Made by a program: the position numbers and the translations under genes | Notes under the pieces: model-generated | What the model was told of the DNA's origin: nothing | What the model saw: the letters and a program-made list of their open reading frames with translations, nothing else | The model's database searches: none | Part shown: positions 51,737-59,815 of the stretch, piece after piece | Layout of the letters: each line of letters starts with the position of its first letter | How positions within the stretch are numbered: position 1 is the stretch's first letter | DNA from: Chitinophagaceae bacterium | GTDB taxonomy: Bacteria; Bacteroidota; Bacteroidia; Chitinophagales; Chitinophagaceae | Direction: 5' to 3' | NCBI GenBank assembly: GCA_947375185.1 | Contig: CANCEU010000011.1 | Span: 1 to 59,815 of the forward strand | Length of the DNA: 59,815 nucleotides

Positions 51737-52714
51737 ATGCAAGAGATTAGGTGGGGTATAATTGGTTGCGGTAATGTAACAGAAGTAAAGAGCGGGCCTG
51801 CTTTTAATAAAGTGCCTCACTCAAAACTTGTGGCTGTTATGCGAAGAGATGAAGCATTGCTTAAGGATTATGCATTAAGACATCATGTGCCATTAACTTT
51901 CAATGATGCCAGTCAATTAATTAATCATCCCGATGTGGATGCGGTATATATTGCAACGCCTCCTGGGGTTCATGAACAATATGCTATTGAAGCACTTAAA
52001 GCAAATAAATGGGTATATGTTGAAAAGCCAATGTCCACATCGGTTGCAGCTTGCTTAAATATGGAGACCATTGCAAAAGAAGCGAATGGAAAATTAGTGA
52101 TTGCACATTATCGAAGAGCGCTTCCGATGTTTTTAAAAGTGAAAGCGTTATTGAGTGATGTTTATATAGGAAGCATACAATCAGTAAAAATAAATATGCA
52201 AAAAAAAGCGGCGGATCATTCCTACTATACTAATAATTGGAGAGTCAATAAATACGACGCTGGCGGTGGATTATTTTATGATTTAGCTCCGCACCAATTA
52301 GATTTGGTTTTTTACTTTTTTGGAGATGCCATTTCATTTAAAGGAACTTCATCTAATAAGGCTGGACTGTACCCGGTAGAAGATACAGTACATGGAAAGA
52401 TGCAATTGGAAAATGGAATTGAATTCACGGGCGATTGGTGTTTCGCAACAGATAGCGAAATTGAAAAGGATGAATTTATTATTGAAGGTGATAAGGGTGT
52501 CATAAAATTTGCTGTGTTTGGCCATCAACTTGAAATTACAAAAGAGGGTAAAATGGAGATTATAAATTTTGATCCACCTGCACATATTCAACAGCCAATG
52601 ATAGAAAAAATTGTGAATTATTTTTTGAATAAGGGGCCTAATCCATGTTCGGCAAATGATGCAATTAAATCAATGCAGGTAATGGAAGCGTTTGTATATG
52701 GTAATAATAGTTAA
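51737..52714 (+). CDS. Gfo/Idh/MocA-family oxidoreductase
   Basis: I start at ATG 51737 (MQEIRWGIIG), giving 325 residues; a TTG six bases upstream is unlikely. The nucleotide-binding GIIGCGNV is at 8-15, the EKP motif is in YVEKPMS near 94-100, and the C-terminal domain has YDAGGGLFYDLAPHQLDL with the catalytic His. No signal peptide, so cytoplasmic, in contrast with the Tat-exported member at 17564. It is 8 bases before the L-rhamnose mutarotase-like gene, so it may act on a deoxy-sugar or related sugar. Confidence 0.88.
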   Translation: MQEIRWGIIGCGNVTEVKSGPAFNKVPHSKLVAVMRRDEALLKDYALRHHVPLTFNDASQLINHPDVDAVYIATPPGVHEQYAIEALKANKWVYVEKPMSTSVAACLNMETIAKEANGKLVIAHYRRALPMFLKVKALLSDVYIGSIQSVKINMQKKAADHSYYTNNWRVNKYDAGGGLFYDLAPHQLDLVFYFFGDAISFKGTSSNKAGLYPVEDTVHGKMQLENGIEFTGDWCFATDSEIEKDEFIIEGDKGVIKFAVFGHQLEITKEGKMEIINFDPPAHIQQPMIEKIVNYFLNKGPNPCSANDAIKSMQVMEAFVYGNNS

Positions 52715-52722
52715 ATTTTAAA

Positions 52723-53058
52723 ATGAATGATATGCGTTATTGTTTAGCATTAGATTTAAAAGATGATCCACAACTAATTGCTGCTTATGATGAATACCAT
52801 CAATCAGTTTGGCCCGAAGTAATTGATTCCATTAAATCGTCAGGAATTAAGGCTCTTGAAATTTACAGAGTTGATAATCGTTTATTTATGATTATAGAAG
52901 CAGCCGCGGATTTTACTTTTGAAAATAAGGCCGCGATGGATTCAAAAAATGAAATTGTCCAACAGTGGGAAAAAACGATGTGGGAGTATCAACAAGCATT
53001 ACCATTAGCAAAGCCTGGAGAAAAATGGATGCTTATGCAAAAAATATTTTCTTTATAG
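52723..53058 (+). CDS. rhaM: L-rhamnose mutarotase family protein
   Basis: The 111-residue product is of standard length for the family. It has Tyr22 and His26 in AYDEYHQSVWPEV, then IKALEIYRVDNRLFMIIE and EKTMWEYQQALPLAKPGEKWMLMQKIF at the end, which match the RhaM/FucU-like ferredoxin barrel with conserved Trp residues. It interconverts the alpha and beta anomers of L-rhamnose (or a similar sugar). No other rhamnose genes are in the window, so the family fit does not prove rhamnose use. It is in one operon with the oxidoreductase. Confidence 0.85.
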   Translation: MNDMRYCLALDLKDDPQLIAAYDEYHQSVWPEVIDSIKSSGIKALEIYRVDNRLFMIIEAAADFTFENKAAMDSKNEIVQQWEKTMWEYQQALPLAKPGEKWMLMQKIFSL

Positions 53059-53082
53059 TTGGATGTTCCTTATCAAATACTA

Positions 53083-53868
53083 CTAGAAAAAAAATTGTTG
53101 GATCAATATAAATAGAGACATTGATAACACAAACCATCCAAACCCTTTTTTGAGTTTAGTGCCGTCAATTGTTTTATTTAAATAATTACCCGTTATAATA
53201 CCAAGTGTCGCTAATATGATAATGGAAAATAAAAATTTCCACTCCACATTAACATGCATCAAGTCACCACTAAATCCCACCAAGGATTTTATTGTTATGA
53301 TAAATAAAGAGGATGCTATTGCTTTTTTCATTGGCAACCTACCTAATATAACAAGTGCTGGTATGATTAAAAATCCCCCGCCTGCTCCAACAATTCCAGT
53401 AACCATTCCCTCAGCAAGTCCAACAAGTGCAAGTGTTAAGCCGTATACCGGTTTTTGTTCAGCAATTTCTTCCTGCTTTTTTCCAAGAATCATTGATAAG
53501 GCCGATGCTAACATTAGGGTTGCAAAAAACAACATGATAAAGTTGCTTTTGCTAATAGGATTTGATAAAATTGAAAATTGATCAGGGATGGCATGTAAAA
53601 TAAATTTTCTGGCAATGAAAACTCCAACAATGGAAGGTGCTCCAAAAACAAGTATCACTTTTATATCTAGTAATTTTTGTCTTAATCGGGAAATAACGCC
53701 AGCGATACTGCTTACACCTACAATGCAAAGTGAATAACTAGTTGCCAAAAGGGGCTCTTTGTGAAATAGGTATACTAATACAGGCACTGTTAAAATGGAG
53801 CCGCCACTACCTATGAGTCCAAGTGAAATTCCAATTAAAATTGACGCGATATACCCCAACCACTCCAT
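53083..53868 (-). CDS. Sulfite exporter TauE/SafE-family permease
   Basis: The 261-residue product has about eight membrane helices. The two inverted repeats of the family are seen as LIGSGGSILTVPVLVYLF and GIVGAGGGFLIIPALVIL. TauE/SafE proteins export sulfite, sulfoacetate or related organosulfur anions. It is divergent from the persulfide-dioxygenase/rhodanese gene, and sulfite is a product of that enzyme type, so the pair makes a coherent sulfide-detoxification unit (inference from context). Confidence 0.88.
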   Translation of the reverse strand: MEWLGYIASILIGISLGLIGSGGSILTVPVLVYLFHKEPLLATSYSLCIVGVSSIAGVISRLRQKLLDIKVILVFGAPSIVGVFIARKFILHAIPDQFSILSNPISKSNFIMLFFATLMLASALSMILGKKQEEIAEQKPVYGLTLALVGLAEGMVTGIVGAGGGFLIIPALVILGRLPMKKAIASSLFIITIKSLVGFSGDLMHVNVEWKFLFSIIILATLGIITGNYLNKTIDGTKLKKGFGWFVLSMSLFILIQQFFF

Positions 53869-53947
53869 ATAAAATATTTATGCAAACTTCGTGTTAATGA
53901 TTTACAATTTATGTACTATTTGTCACTTAATTAATAATTTTGTTTCC

Positions 53948-53965
53948 AAGTGATTTTTGTCACTT
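53948..53965. promoter_or_regulatory. CRP/FNR-type palindrome in the sulfur divergent promoter
   Basis: AAGTGATTTTTGTCACTT has AAGTGA-N6-TCACTT symmetry, close to the CRP-family GTGA-N6-TCAC core. A second half site TTTGTCACTT lies at 53919-53928. Both are between the divergent TauE/SafE and persulfide dioxygenase genes, so one regulator could control both. Confidence 0.5.
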
Positions 53966-54016
53966 TAAAAGCTAATTTTATTCACGAACTTGTGGACTGA
54001 TTTAAATAAATATTGT

Positions 54017-55441
54017 ATGAAAGTTGAACAAATATATACGGGTTGTCTTGCACAGGGTGCATATTATATTATGAGTGATGGTGAAGTAGCAATCATTGAT
54101 CCATTAAGAGAAATTGACGCCTATACACAAAGGGCTTTTGCTGATAAGGCAACTATAAAATATGTATTAGAAACTCATTTTCATGCCGACTTTGTTTCAG
54201 GTCATTTAGATCTTGCAAAAAAAACAGGCGCTAAAATAGTGTATGGACCAACTGCAGCACCATCATTTGATTTTTACGATGCTAAGGATGGGGAAATACT
54301 TACATTAGGTAAAGTGAAAATAAAAGTGATTCACACTCCCGGTCATACCATGGAGAGCACTTGTTATTTATTGATAGATGAGCAAGGGAAAGAGGTTGCT
54401 TTATTTAGTGGGGATACTTTATTTATAGGGGATGTTGGTCGTCCTGATTTAGCGCAGAAAGTAAAAGCTGAATTGACTCAGGAAATTTTAGCGGCACATT
54501 TGTATGATTCTTTAAGAAATAAGATTATGCCTTTGTCTGATGACATTATTATTTATCCTGCACACGGAGCCGGAAGTGCCTGTGGTAAAAAAATGAGTAA
54601 AGAAACTCAGGACACACTGGGTCATCAAAAAGCAACTAATTATGCATTAGCTCCAAATATGAGTAAGTCCGATTTTATCGAAGCGGTACTTGATGGATTG
54701 GTTGCCCCTCCTGGCTATTTTCCTTTAAATGTTATGATGAATATACAGGGTTATGAAAGTATTGATAAGGTATTGGAACGTGGACAACACGCCCTAACAC
54801 CTGACGCTTTTGAAGTGGCAGCTAATGAAACTAATGCACTTATTTTAGATACTAGATCGGCGCAGGATTTTGCAAAAGGATTTATTCCAAATTCAATAAA
54901 TATAGGAATTGATGGAAGCTTTGCGCCTTGGGTGGGCGCTATGATTCCTGACATTAAACAACAAATATTATTGGTGACTGATGCGGGCAAAGAACTAGAA
55001 GTGATTACTAGGTTGGCTAGAGTGGGTTATGATTTTACCATTGGTTATTTACAAGGAGGCTTTAGCGCTTGGAGTGAAGCTGGAAAAGAGATAGATCAAA
55101 TAAAGTCAATTACAGCAAACGAATTAGCGGAAATTAAAAGCACAGATAATCAGACACTTATATTAGATGTGCGTAAGGCTTCTGAATACAAAAGTGAACA
55201 TGTAAAATCGGGCATCAATGCGCCATTGGATTTTATAAATGATAGTATGTCAATGATTGATAAGGATAAAACTTATTATGTTCATTGCGCTGGCGGATAT
55301 CGCTCTATGATTTTTATTTCTATCTTAAAAGCAAGAGGTTTCGATCATTTAATTGATGTAAAAGGTGGATTTGCTGCCATGAAAGAAACCGGTAAATTTA
55401 GTATGACCGAATATAAGGTTCCAACAACATTGTTGTTATAA
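54017..55441 (+). CDS. Persulfide dioxygenase-like MBL protein with two rhodanese domains
   Basis: The ATG at 54017 (MKVEQIYTG) gives 474 residues; a TTG at 53990 adds a non-conserved extension. Residues ~1-245 are a metallo-beta-lactamase fold of the ETHE1/persulfide dioxygenase type: THFHADFVSGH (53-62, His54, His56, Asp58), HTPGHTMES, and SGDTLFIGDVGRPDL. Residues ~275-365 form a rhodanese domain with Asp (LLVTDAGKE) where the active Cys should be, so it is probably inactive. Residues ~370-465 form a second rhodanese domain with an intact Cys (VHCAGGYRSM). The protein would oxidise glutathione or protein persulfide and pass sulfane sulfur. It is divergent from a sulfite exporter. Confidence 0.9.
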   Translation: MKVEQIYTGCLAQGAYYIMSDGEVAIIDPLREIDAYTQRAFADKATIKYVLETHFHADFVSGHLDLAKKTGAKIVYGPTAAPSFDFYDAKDGEILTLGKVKIKVIHTPGHTMESTCYLLIDEQGKEVALFSGDTLFIGDVGRPDLAQKVKAELTQEILAAHLYDSLRNKIMPLSDDIIIYPAHGAGSACGKKMSKETQDTLGHQKATNYALAPNMSKSDFIEAVLDGLVAPPGYFPLNVMMNIQGYESIDKVLERGQHALTPDAFEVAANETNALILDTRSAQDFAKGFIPNSINIGIDGSFAPWVGAMIPDIKQQILLVTDAGKELEVITRLARVGYDFTIGYLQGGFSAWSEAGKEIDQIKSITANELAEIKSTDNQTLILDVRKASEYKSEHVKSGINAPLDFINDSMSMIDKDKTYYVHCAGGYRSMIFISILKARGFDHLIDVKGGFAAMKETGKFSMTEYKVPTTLLL

Positions 55442-55488
55442 TTATTGAAGCAAGGTCTCCGAAATTCGATAGGTAAAATTTTTAAAAA

Positions 55489-55517
55489 GCCATTTCAATA
55501 GTTGAAGTGGCTCTTTT
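55489..55517 (+). terminator. Terminator after the MBL-rhodanese gene
   Basis: GCCATTTCA and TGAAGTGGC pair over 9 bases (one G-U) around ATAGT, then TCTTTTA. Ends about 76 bases past the stop codon. Confidence 0.75.
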
Positions 55518-55556
55518 ATGAATTATAGTTTAACTTAATGGGGTAAAAATGATCGA

Positions 55557-58004
55557 ATGAAAAAAATAAGCCAATTTATCTGTTTATGTATTTGTGTACT
55601 TGCTCAATTAACAACAACAGCACAAAACGCACCATCATCACTTAAACCTTCTATTTTAAAAGTAATTGGAATTGTTGACAAAGTTGAAGTCATAAGAGAT
55701 AAATGGGGAGTAAATCATATTTACGCAAACAATGAACATGATTTATTTTTTACACAAGGTTATTGTGCAGCAAAAGATAGATTGTTTCAATTTGAATTAT
55801 GGAGAAGACAAGCAACTGGAACATTATCTGAAATTTTGGGTGAACGGGAATTAAAAAGAGATATCGGTACTAGGCTTTTTAAATTCAGAGGCGATATGCA
55901 AAAAGAATTGGATCACTATCATCCACGCGGCGCTTCCATCATTCAGTCGTATGTTGATGGCGTGAATGCTTATGTTAATGAGGTGAAAGCAAACCCTTCT
56001 TTATTACCAATTGAATTTAAAATTTTAAATATTCAACCTAAAAATTGGTCAACGGACATTGTGGTATCAAGACATCAAGGTTTATTGGGAAACAGCAATC
56101 AAGAATTGAATATTGGTAGAGCAGTTGCAAAAGTGGGTGATAAAAAAGTAAAAGAAATATTGTGGTTTCATCCAAAAGATCCCAATATTCAATTAGATAC
56201 CGCTATTGATGGAAGTTTATTAAACGAAGAAATTTTATCACTTTACAATGCGTATAGAAATGAAGTGGAATTTACTAAAAACGATTTAGCGGAGTATGAT
56301 GAAGATGATGCAATGGTATTGCCGGTATTGAATCAAAGAAAAAAATTAGAACCTTATTTATCTGATCAAGAAACGGAAGGAAGTAATAATTGGATTGTGA
56401 GTGGTGCAAAGTCAGAGAGTGGTTTTCCGATGCTTGCCAATGATCCACATCGTAAAGTGGCTGTTCCGTCTTTAAGATATATTGTGCATTTAAATGCGCC
56501 AGGATGGAATGTGATTGGCGGTGGAGAGCCAACAATACCAGGTGTTTCCATTGGTCACAATGAATTTGGTGCATGGGGATTAACCATTTATGAAACCGAT
56601 GGTGAAGATATTTTTGTATATAATTTAAATCCAAATAATCTTAATCAATATTGGTTTAAGGGTGCTTGGAAAAATTTTCAAACTATTAATGATACTATTA
56701 AAATAAAAAATAAAAATGCTGCATTCGTTCAATTAAAATACTCCATACATGGGCCTGTAATGTATGTTGATAGTGTTCACCACAAAGCATATGCCATGAA
56801 GTGTGCTTGGATGGAGCCGGGTGGCGCTCCTTATTTAGCATCGCTAAGAATTGACCAAGCGAAAGATTGGAAAAGTTTTAGAGATGCATGTACATATAGT
56901 CATATTCCTGGAGAGAATATGATATGGGCAGATAAAAAAGGAAATATCGGATGGCAAGCTGTTGGCATCATTCCTATTAGAAAAAATTTTAGTGGCTATG
57001 TTCCTGTGCCGGGCGATGGCAGGTATGAATGGGAAGGATTTTTGCCAATTCAGGAAAGACCACATTTATTAAATCCTTCTAATGGTTTTTTTGCAACAGC
57101 AAATAATAATGTAACCCCAAATGATTACAAACATTGGGAAGCAGTAGGTTATACTTGGTCGGATCCTTTTAGAGCCAATAGAATTAATAATGTCTTGGAA
57201 TCTAAAAATAAAATAAGCATGCAAGACATGGCAGCATTACAAACCGATTATTATTCGGTACCAGCAAGTATTTTAGTACCCTACGCCACCAATTGGTATT
57301 TTCCTTCAGCTTCACTTACTGCTTTTGCAAGATTAGATTTAGCTAAGTGGGATTATGTTTTAAATAAAGAAAGTGTAGCTGCCGGTTTTTATGTGATGTG
57401 GGAAAAAGAAATTTTAAATGAAGCCAATAAATTATTTGTTCCTGAAAATATAAGAGGACTTGTTTCAATGCAATTATCAAAAGTAATTGAGCATATACAA
57501 AATCCAGAAAACTATTTTCCATCACCTGTCAAAGAAAACCGGGATCTTTTTTTACAAAAATGTTTCGAACAAGCTTATAAAAAAATGTCTGCTAAATTTA
57601 TGACTCGTCCAAAATGGGTGGATACAAGAACATGGCAATATGGTCAATCAAATTACAAGCATATTCAATTTGAACATCCACTTGCTCAGTTGACAGATTC
57701 TCTAACCCGAAAAAAATTAAATTTGGAGGCTTATCCTCGGGGTGGAAATGGATACACCGTAGCCTCCACTGGTAGTGCCGAAAACCAACAAAGTGGTGCA
57801 AGTTTTAGGGTTTTGATGGATACCAAGGATTGGGACCATACTTTAATGATTAATACCCCCGGTCAATCTGGTGACCCCAATAGTCCATTTTATGGCAATT
57901 TATTAGAAAAATGGGTCAATGATGGGTACTTTCCGGCCTATTTTTCAAAAAAATTAATTCAAAAAGAAGCGGCTTATCAACAATTAATTCTTCCAAATAA
58001 ATGA
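55557..58004 (+). CDS. Penicillin acylase family (Ntn-hydrolase) protein
   Basis: The 815-residue product has a signal peptide (TAQ near 23), an alpha chain with WGVNHIYANNEHDLFFTQGY, FQFELWRR and ATGTLSEILG, and a beta chain that begins at Ser276 in EGSNNWIVSG. This Ser is the N-terminal nucleophile after autocleavage. Other motifs include NDPHR, GGGEPTIPGVSIGHNEFGAWGLT and the late NPGGNGYT-like PRGGNGYTV. The enzyme would hydrolyse N-acyl groups such as side chains of beta-lactams, acyl-homoserine lactones or N-acyl-amino acids in the periplasm. It is between the sulfur gene and the SusC-type receptor and has its own start and terminator. Confidence 0.92.
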   Translation: MKKISQFICLCICVLAQLTTTAQNAPSSLKPSILKVIGIVDKVEVIRDKWGVNHIYANNEHDLFFTQGYCAAKDRLFQFELWRRQATGTLSEILGERELKRDIGTRLFKFRGDMQKELDHYHPRGASIIQSYVDGVNAYVNEVKANPSLLPIEFKILNIQPKNWSTDIVVSRHQGLLGNSNQELNIGRAVAKVGDKKVKEILWFHPKDPNIQLDTAIDGSLLNEEILSLYNAYRNEVEFTKNDLAEYDEDDAMVLPVLNQRKKLEPYLSDQETEGSNNWIVSGAKSESGFPMLANDPHRKVAVPSLRYIVHLNAPGWNVIGGGEPTIPGVSIGHNEFGAWGLTIYETDGEDIFVYNLNPNNLNQYWFKGAWKNFQTINDTIKIKNKNAAFVQLKYSIHGPVMYVDSVHHKAYAMKCAWMEPGGAPYLASLRIDQAKDWKSFRDACTYSHIPGENMIWADKKGNIGWQAVGIIPIRKNFSGYVPVPGDGRYEWEGFLPIQERPHLLNPSNGFFATANNNVTPNDYKHWEAVGYTWSDPFRANRINNVLESKNKISMQDMAALQTDYYSVPASILVPYATNWYFPSASLTAFARLDLAKWDYVLNKESVAAGFYVMWEKEILNEANKLFVPENIRGLVSMQLSKVIEHIQNPENYFPSPVKENRDLFLQKCFEQAYKKMSAKFMTRPKWVDTRTWQYGQSNYKHIQFEHPLAQLTDSLTRKKLNLEAYPRGGNGYTVASTGSAENQQSGASFRVLMDTKDWDHTLMINTPGQSGDPNSPFYGNLLEKWVNDGYFPAYFSKKLIQKEAAYQQLILPNK

Positions 58005-58043
58005 TATACAATAATATAAAAATTATTAAATAAACATATATTA

Positions 58044-58069
58044 TATTAATGATTTATTTAAATCATTAA
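58044..58069. terminator. AT-only palindrome before the SusC-type receptor
   Basis: ATTAATGATTTA and TAAATCATTAAT are perfect 12-bp arms around TT. It sits 40 bases past the penicillin acylase stop and 125 bases before the receptor start. It could be a weak terminator or an operator. Confidence 0.4.
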
Positions 58070-58169
58070 TAATCAATAAATATTAGTTACTAATTTCAAT
58101 TTGCTTAATCATTTGAAAATTTACTTAGAATAAACTTTAACATTTCATTAATATATGCAAATGATATGG

Positions 58170-58177
58170 TAAATTCG
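58170..58177 (+). promoter_or_regulatory. Promoter -7-like box TAAATTCG of the SusC-type receptor
   Basis: One base off TAnnTTTG and 17 bases before the start codon, closer than at the Oar-like gene. The same TTCGC follows in both. Support is modest. Confidence 0.35.
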
Positions 58178-58194
58178 CCTTCTAAATTTTTAAT

Positions 58195-59815
58195 ATGAGA
58201 AAACTTATGTTGATGTTGACTCTAAGTTTATTGACAGTTGTGTCTGTATTTGCACAAACTCGTCAATTGGCTGGTAGAGTAACCGATCAAAAAGGCGTCC
58301 CTGTAGCGAATGCTTCAGTGATTGTAAAAGGCACAAAAATTGGTGCTAATACAACAGATGACGGATCTTTTAAATTAACTGTTCCAGCAACAGCTAAAGT
58401 CCTAGTAGTTAAGTCAATTAACTTTGAAGAGGCTCAAGTAACTATTGGGAATAACACGAATTTTACAATCAAATTAGAAGCTACTTCTTCTCAATTAGAT
58501 GAGGTGGTAGTAGTTGGTTACGGTACTGCGAAAAAGTCGAACGTAACTGCTTCTATTTCTAAAATTGATGCAACTAAAATTGAGAACAAGCCGTTCGCTT
58601 CTTTAGACCAAATGTTACAAGGTGCTGCTCCTGGTTTACAGGCTTCATCTTCAACTGGTCAACCAGGTGCGGTAACTCCAATCCGTATTAGAGGTGTGGG
58701 TTCATTCTCTTACTCTGGTGCGCGTCCTTTATACATTGTGGATGGTGCTCAAATTAACGACGGTGACCTTTCAAACGGTAACGGTGGTGGATTTAACATC
58801 AACCCTTCTACAAACGTATTATCAACAATCAACTCTGACGATATCGAAAATGTAACTGTATTGAAAGATGCGGCTGCAACTTCTATCTACGGTTCTCGTG
58901 GTGCGAATGGTGTTATCGTGATTACTACAAAAAGTGGTAGAACGGGTAAAACTCAATTCCGTTTTGATACTGAAGTAGGTCAAAACAATGTAATCTTACC
59001 TCCAGTAGCTGGTCGTCCATTAAGAACCAACGATTGGATGGAATTATTAAAAGAAGGCTTAGCAAATAACGGTTCTACAGCTGCAACAATTACATCAACT
59101 ATTAATAGTTATGGCTTTGGTAATGGTGTCGATGTTGACTGGTATGGTTTAATTACAAGACCAGGTGATCAAAAGCAATATAACTTAAGCGTGAGTGGTG
59201 GTGATGCAAAAACTAAATTCTTTGCTTCAGGTGGATATTTCCAACAACAAGGAACTACAATTGGAACTGATTTAACAAGAGTGACTGGTAACGTAAAAGT
59301 TACTCACAATGCAACTGATAAATTATCATTTACAACTAAAGTTTCTGCTGGTAGCGTATTGCAAAATTCTGCATTAGCTTCTTCAGGTCCTTCTGGTGGT
59401 GGTGGTTATTTTGGTAACCCAGCGTATGTGTCTTTAGTATTAAGACCAACACAAAATCCTTTCCGTCCAGATGGTTCATTAAACATCAGTGGAGATAACT
59501 TAGGTTTCCCTGCACACTACAATCCATTGTATGTTGCAGCGAATGATAAAAGATGGTTAAAGAGTTTGAATGCAATTGCGAATCAAAATGTAGAATACAA
59601 AATTGCTCCAGGCTTAAAATATTCTACAACTGTTAACTTACAATATACAAATAACGAAGAGTATCAATTTAACAATCCTTTCCATGGTGATGGTTCTGGT
59701 GCAAATGGTGAAGGTATTTCTATCGTTACACGTACATTCTTATATGACATCATCAATCAGTTAGACTATCACTTAGATATCAATAAGGCTAAGCGTTTTT
59801 ATGCTGACATGAAAG
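58195..59815 (+). CDS. SusC/RagA-type TonB-dependent receptor (partial, C-terminus off the right edge)
   Basis: The open frame runs 540 codons to the window end without a stop. It has a signal peptide (SVFAQ near residue 20), a carboxypeptidase-regulatory-like domain (~23-100: LAGRVTDQKGVPVANASVIVKGTKIGA), the SusC marker EVVVVGYGTAKKSNVTAS (~103-120), and a plug (~125-260: QMLQGAAPGLQASSSTGQPG, IRIRGVGSFSYSGARPLYIVDG, VLKDAAATSIYGSRGANGVIVITT). A SusD-type partner is expected just past the edge. Its codon bias is like that of the Oar-like receptor, suggesting strong expression. The role is uptake of an oligosaccharide or peptide, which cannot be set. Confidence 0.92.
   Translation, partial: MRKLMLMLTLSLLTVVSVFAQTRQLAGRVTDQKGVPVANASVIVKGTKIGANTTDDGSFKLTVPATAKVLVVKSINFEEAQVTIGNNTNFTIKLEATSSQLDEVVVVGYGTAKKSNVTASISKIDATKIENKPFASLDQMLQGAAPGLQASSSTGQPGAVTPIRIRGVGSFSYSGARPLYIVDGAQINDGDLSNGNGGGFNINPSTNVLSTINSDDIENVTVLKDAAATSIYGSRGANGVIVITTKSGRTGKTQFRFDTEVGQNNVILPPVAGRPLRTNDWMELLKEGLANNGSTAATITSTINSYGFGNGVDVDWYGLITRPGDQKQYNLSVSGGDAKTKFFASGGYFQQQGTTIGTDLTRVTGNVKVTHNATDKLSFTTKVSAGSVLQNSALASSGPSGGGGYFGNPAYVSLVLRPTQNPFRPDGSLNISGDNLGFPAHYNPLYVAANDKRWLKSLNAIANQNVEYKIAPGLKYSTTVNLQYTNNEEYQFNNPFHGDGSGANGEGISIVTRTFLYDIINQLDYHLDINKAKRFYADMK

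Noticed and set aside
56275..56634. A 119-codon minus-strand ORF inside the penicillin acylase gene
   Set aside because: It lies opposite conserved catalytic motifs, has no domain or signal, and reads as a low-complexity His/Leu-rich shadow.
1..59815. CRISPR arrays, insertion sequences, integrases or prophage genes
   Set aside because: I looked for regularly spaced repeats, transposase-like products and phage structural genes and saw none in the window.

Overview
The window is AT-rich DNA from a member of the Bacteroidota, most likely the Chitinophagaceae/Chitinophagales. The grounds are SusC/Oar-type TonB-dependent receptors, DUF5916, DUF6515 and DUF3570/DUF4266 proteins, a type IX secretion sorting tail, and promoter-like TAnnTTTG (-7) boxes in place of E. 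coli-type promoters. Shine-Dalgarno sequences are mostly absent, so several starts were moved to an internal ATG that begins a signal peptide or the family domain. Genus cannot be fixed from sequence alone. No CRISPR array, insertion sequence, integrase, phage module or rRNA was seen. Both edges cut a gene: a serine hydrolase on the left and a SusC-type receptor on the right.

Layout. 1-3.5 kb: serine hydrolase (partial), L,D-transpeptidase-like protein, then a lipoprotein and membrane protein pair closed by a perfect 18-bp hairpin. 3.6-6.3 kb: VWA protein and MoxR-type AAA+ ATPase pair. 6.3-7.1 kb: a structured 5' leader RNA ahead of an unrecognised 208-residue protein. 7.1-15.4 kb: M14 peptidase, DUF6515 protein, class IV aminotransferase, a large Oar-like receptor. 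15.5-22 kb: DUF1080 and Gfo/Idh/MocA pair, VIT1-like transporter, D-aminoacylase operon. 22-27.6 kb: PLP sulfur-amino-acid enzyme, small hydrolases and reductases, PhyH oxygenase facing an AraC regulator. 27.6-37.6 kb: seven tightly packed minus-strand genes (ABC exporter trio, propeller-phosphoesterase, MFS carrier, serine hydrolase, DUF5916 protein). 37.7-46 kb: M24 peptidase, a T9SS-type secreted pair, a TonB receptor with a beta-propeller, a Ca/Na exchanger with a barrel. 46.2-46.5 kb: a compact non-coding unit. 46.6-49.6 kb: thioredoxin, ApbE, DUF4266 and DUF3570 cluster. 49.7-59.8 kb: S9 peptidase, Gfo/Idh oxidoreductase with rhamnose mutarotase, sulfite exporter facing a persulfide-dioxygenase/rhodanese protein, penicillin acylase, SusC-type receptor.

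Most notable. An approximately 65-nt structured RNA occurs twice, about 40 kb apart. Each copy starts six bases after a TAnnTTTG box, so it sits at the very 5' end of its transcript. One copy leads a protein gene. The other leads a 17-codon ORF, a GAGA-loop hairpin, a tRNA-Cys-like cloverleaf with A33 and G73, and a terminator. The flavin/thioredoxin/DUF4266/DUF3570 cluster immediately downstream is the other candidate for an under-described system. Overall the gene content fits a heterotroph living on peptides and oligosaccharides with periplasmic sulfur and redox chemistry.
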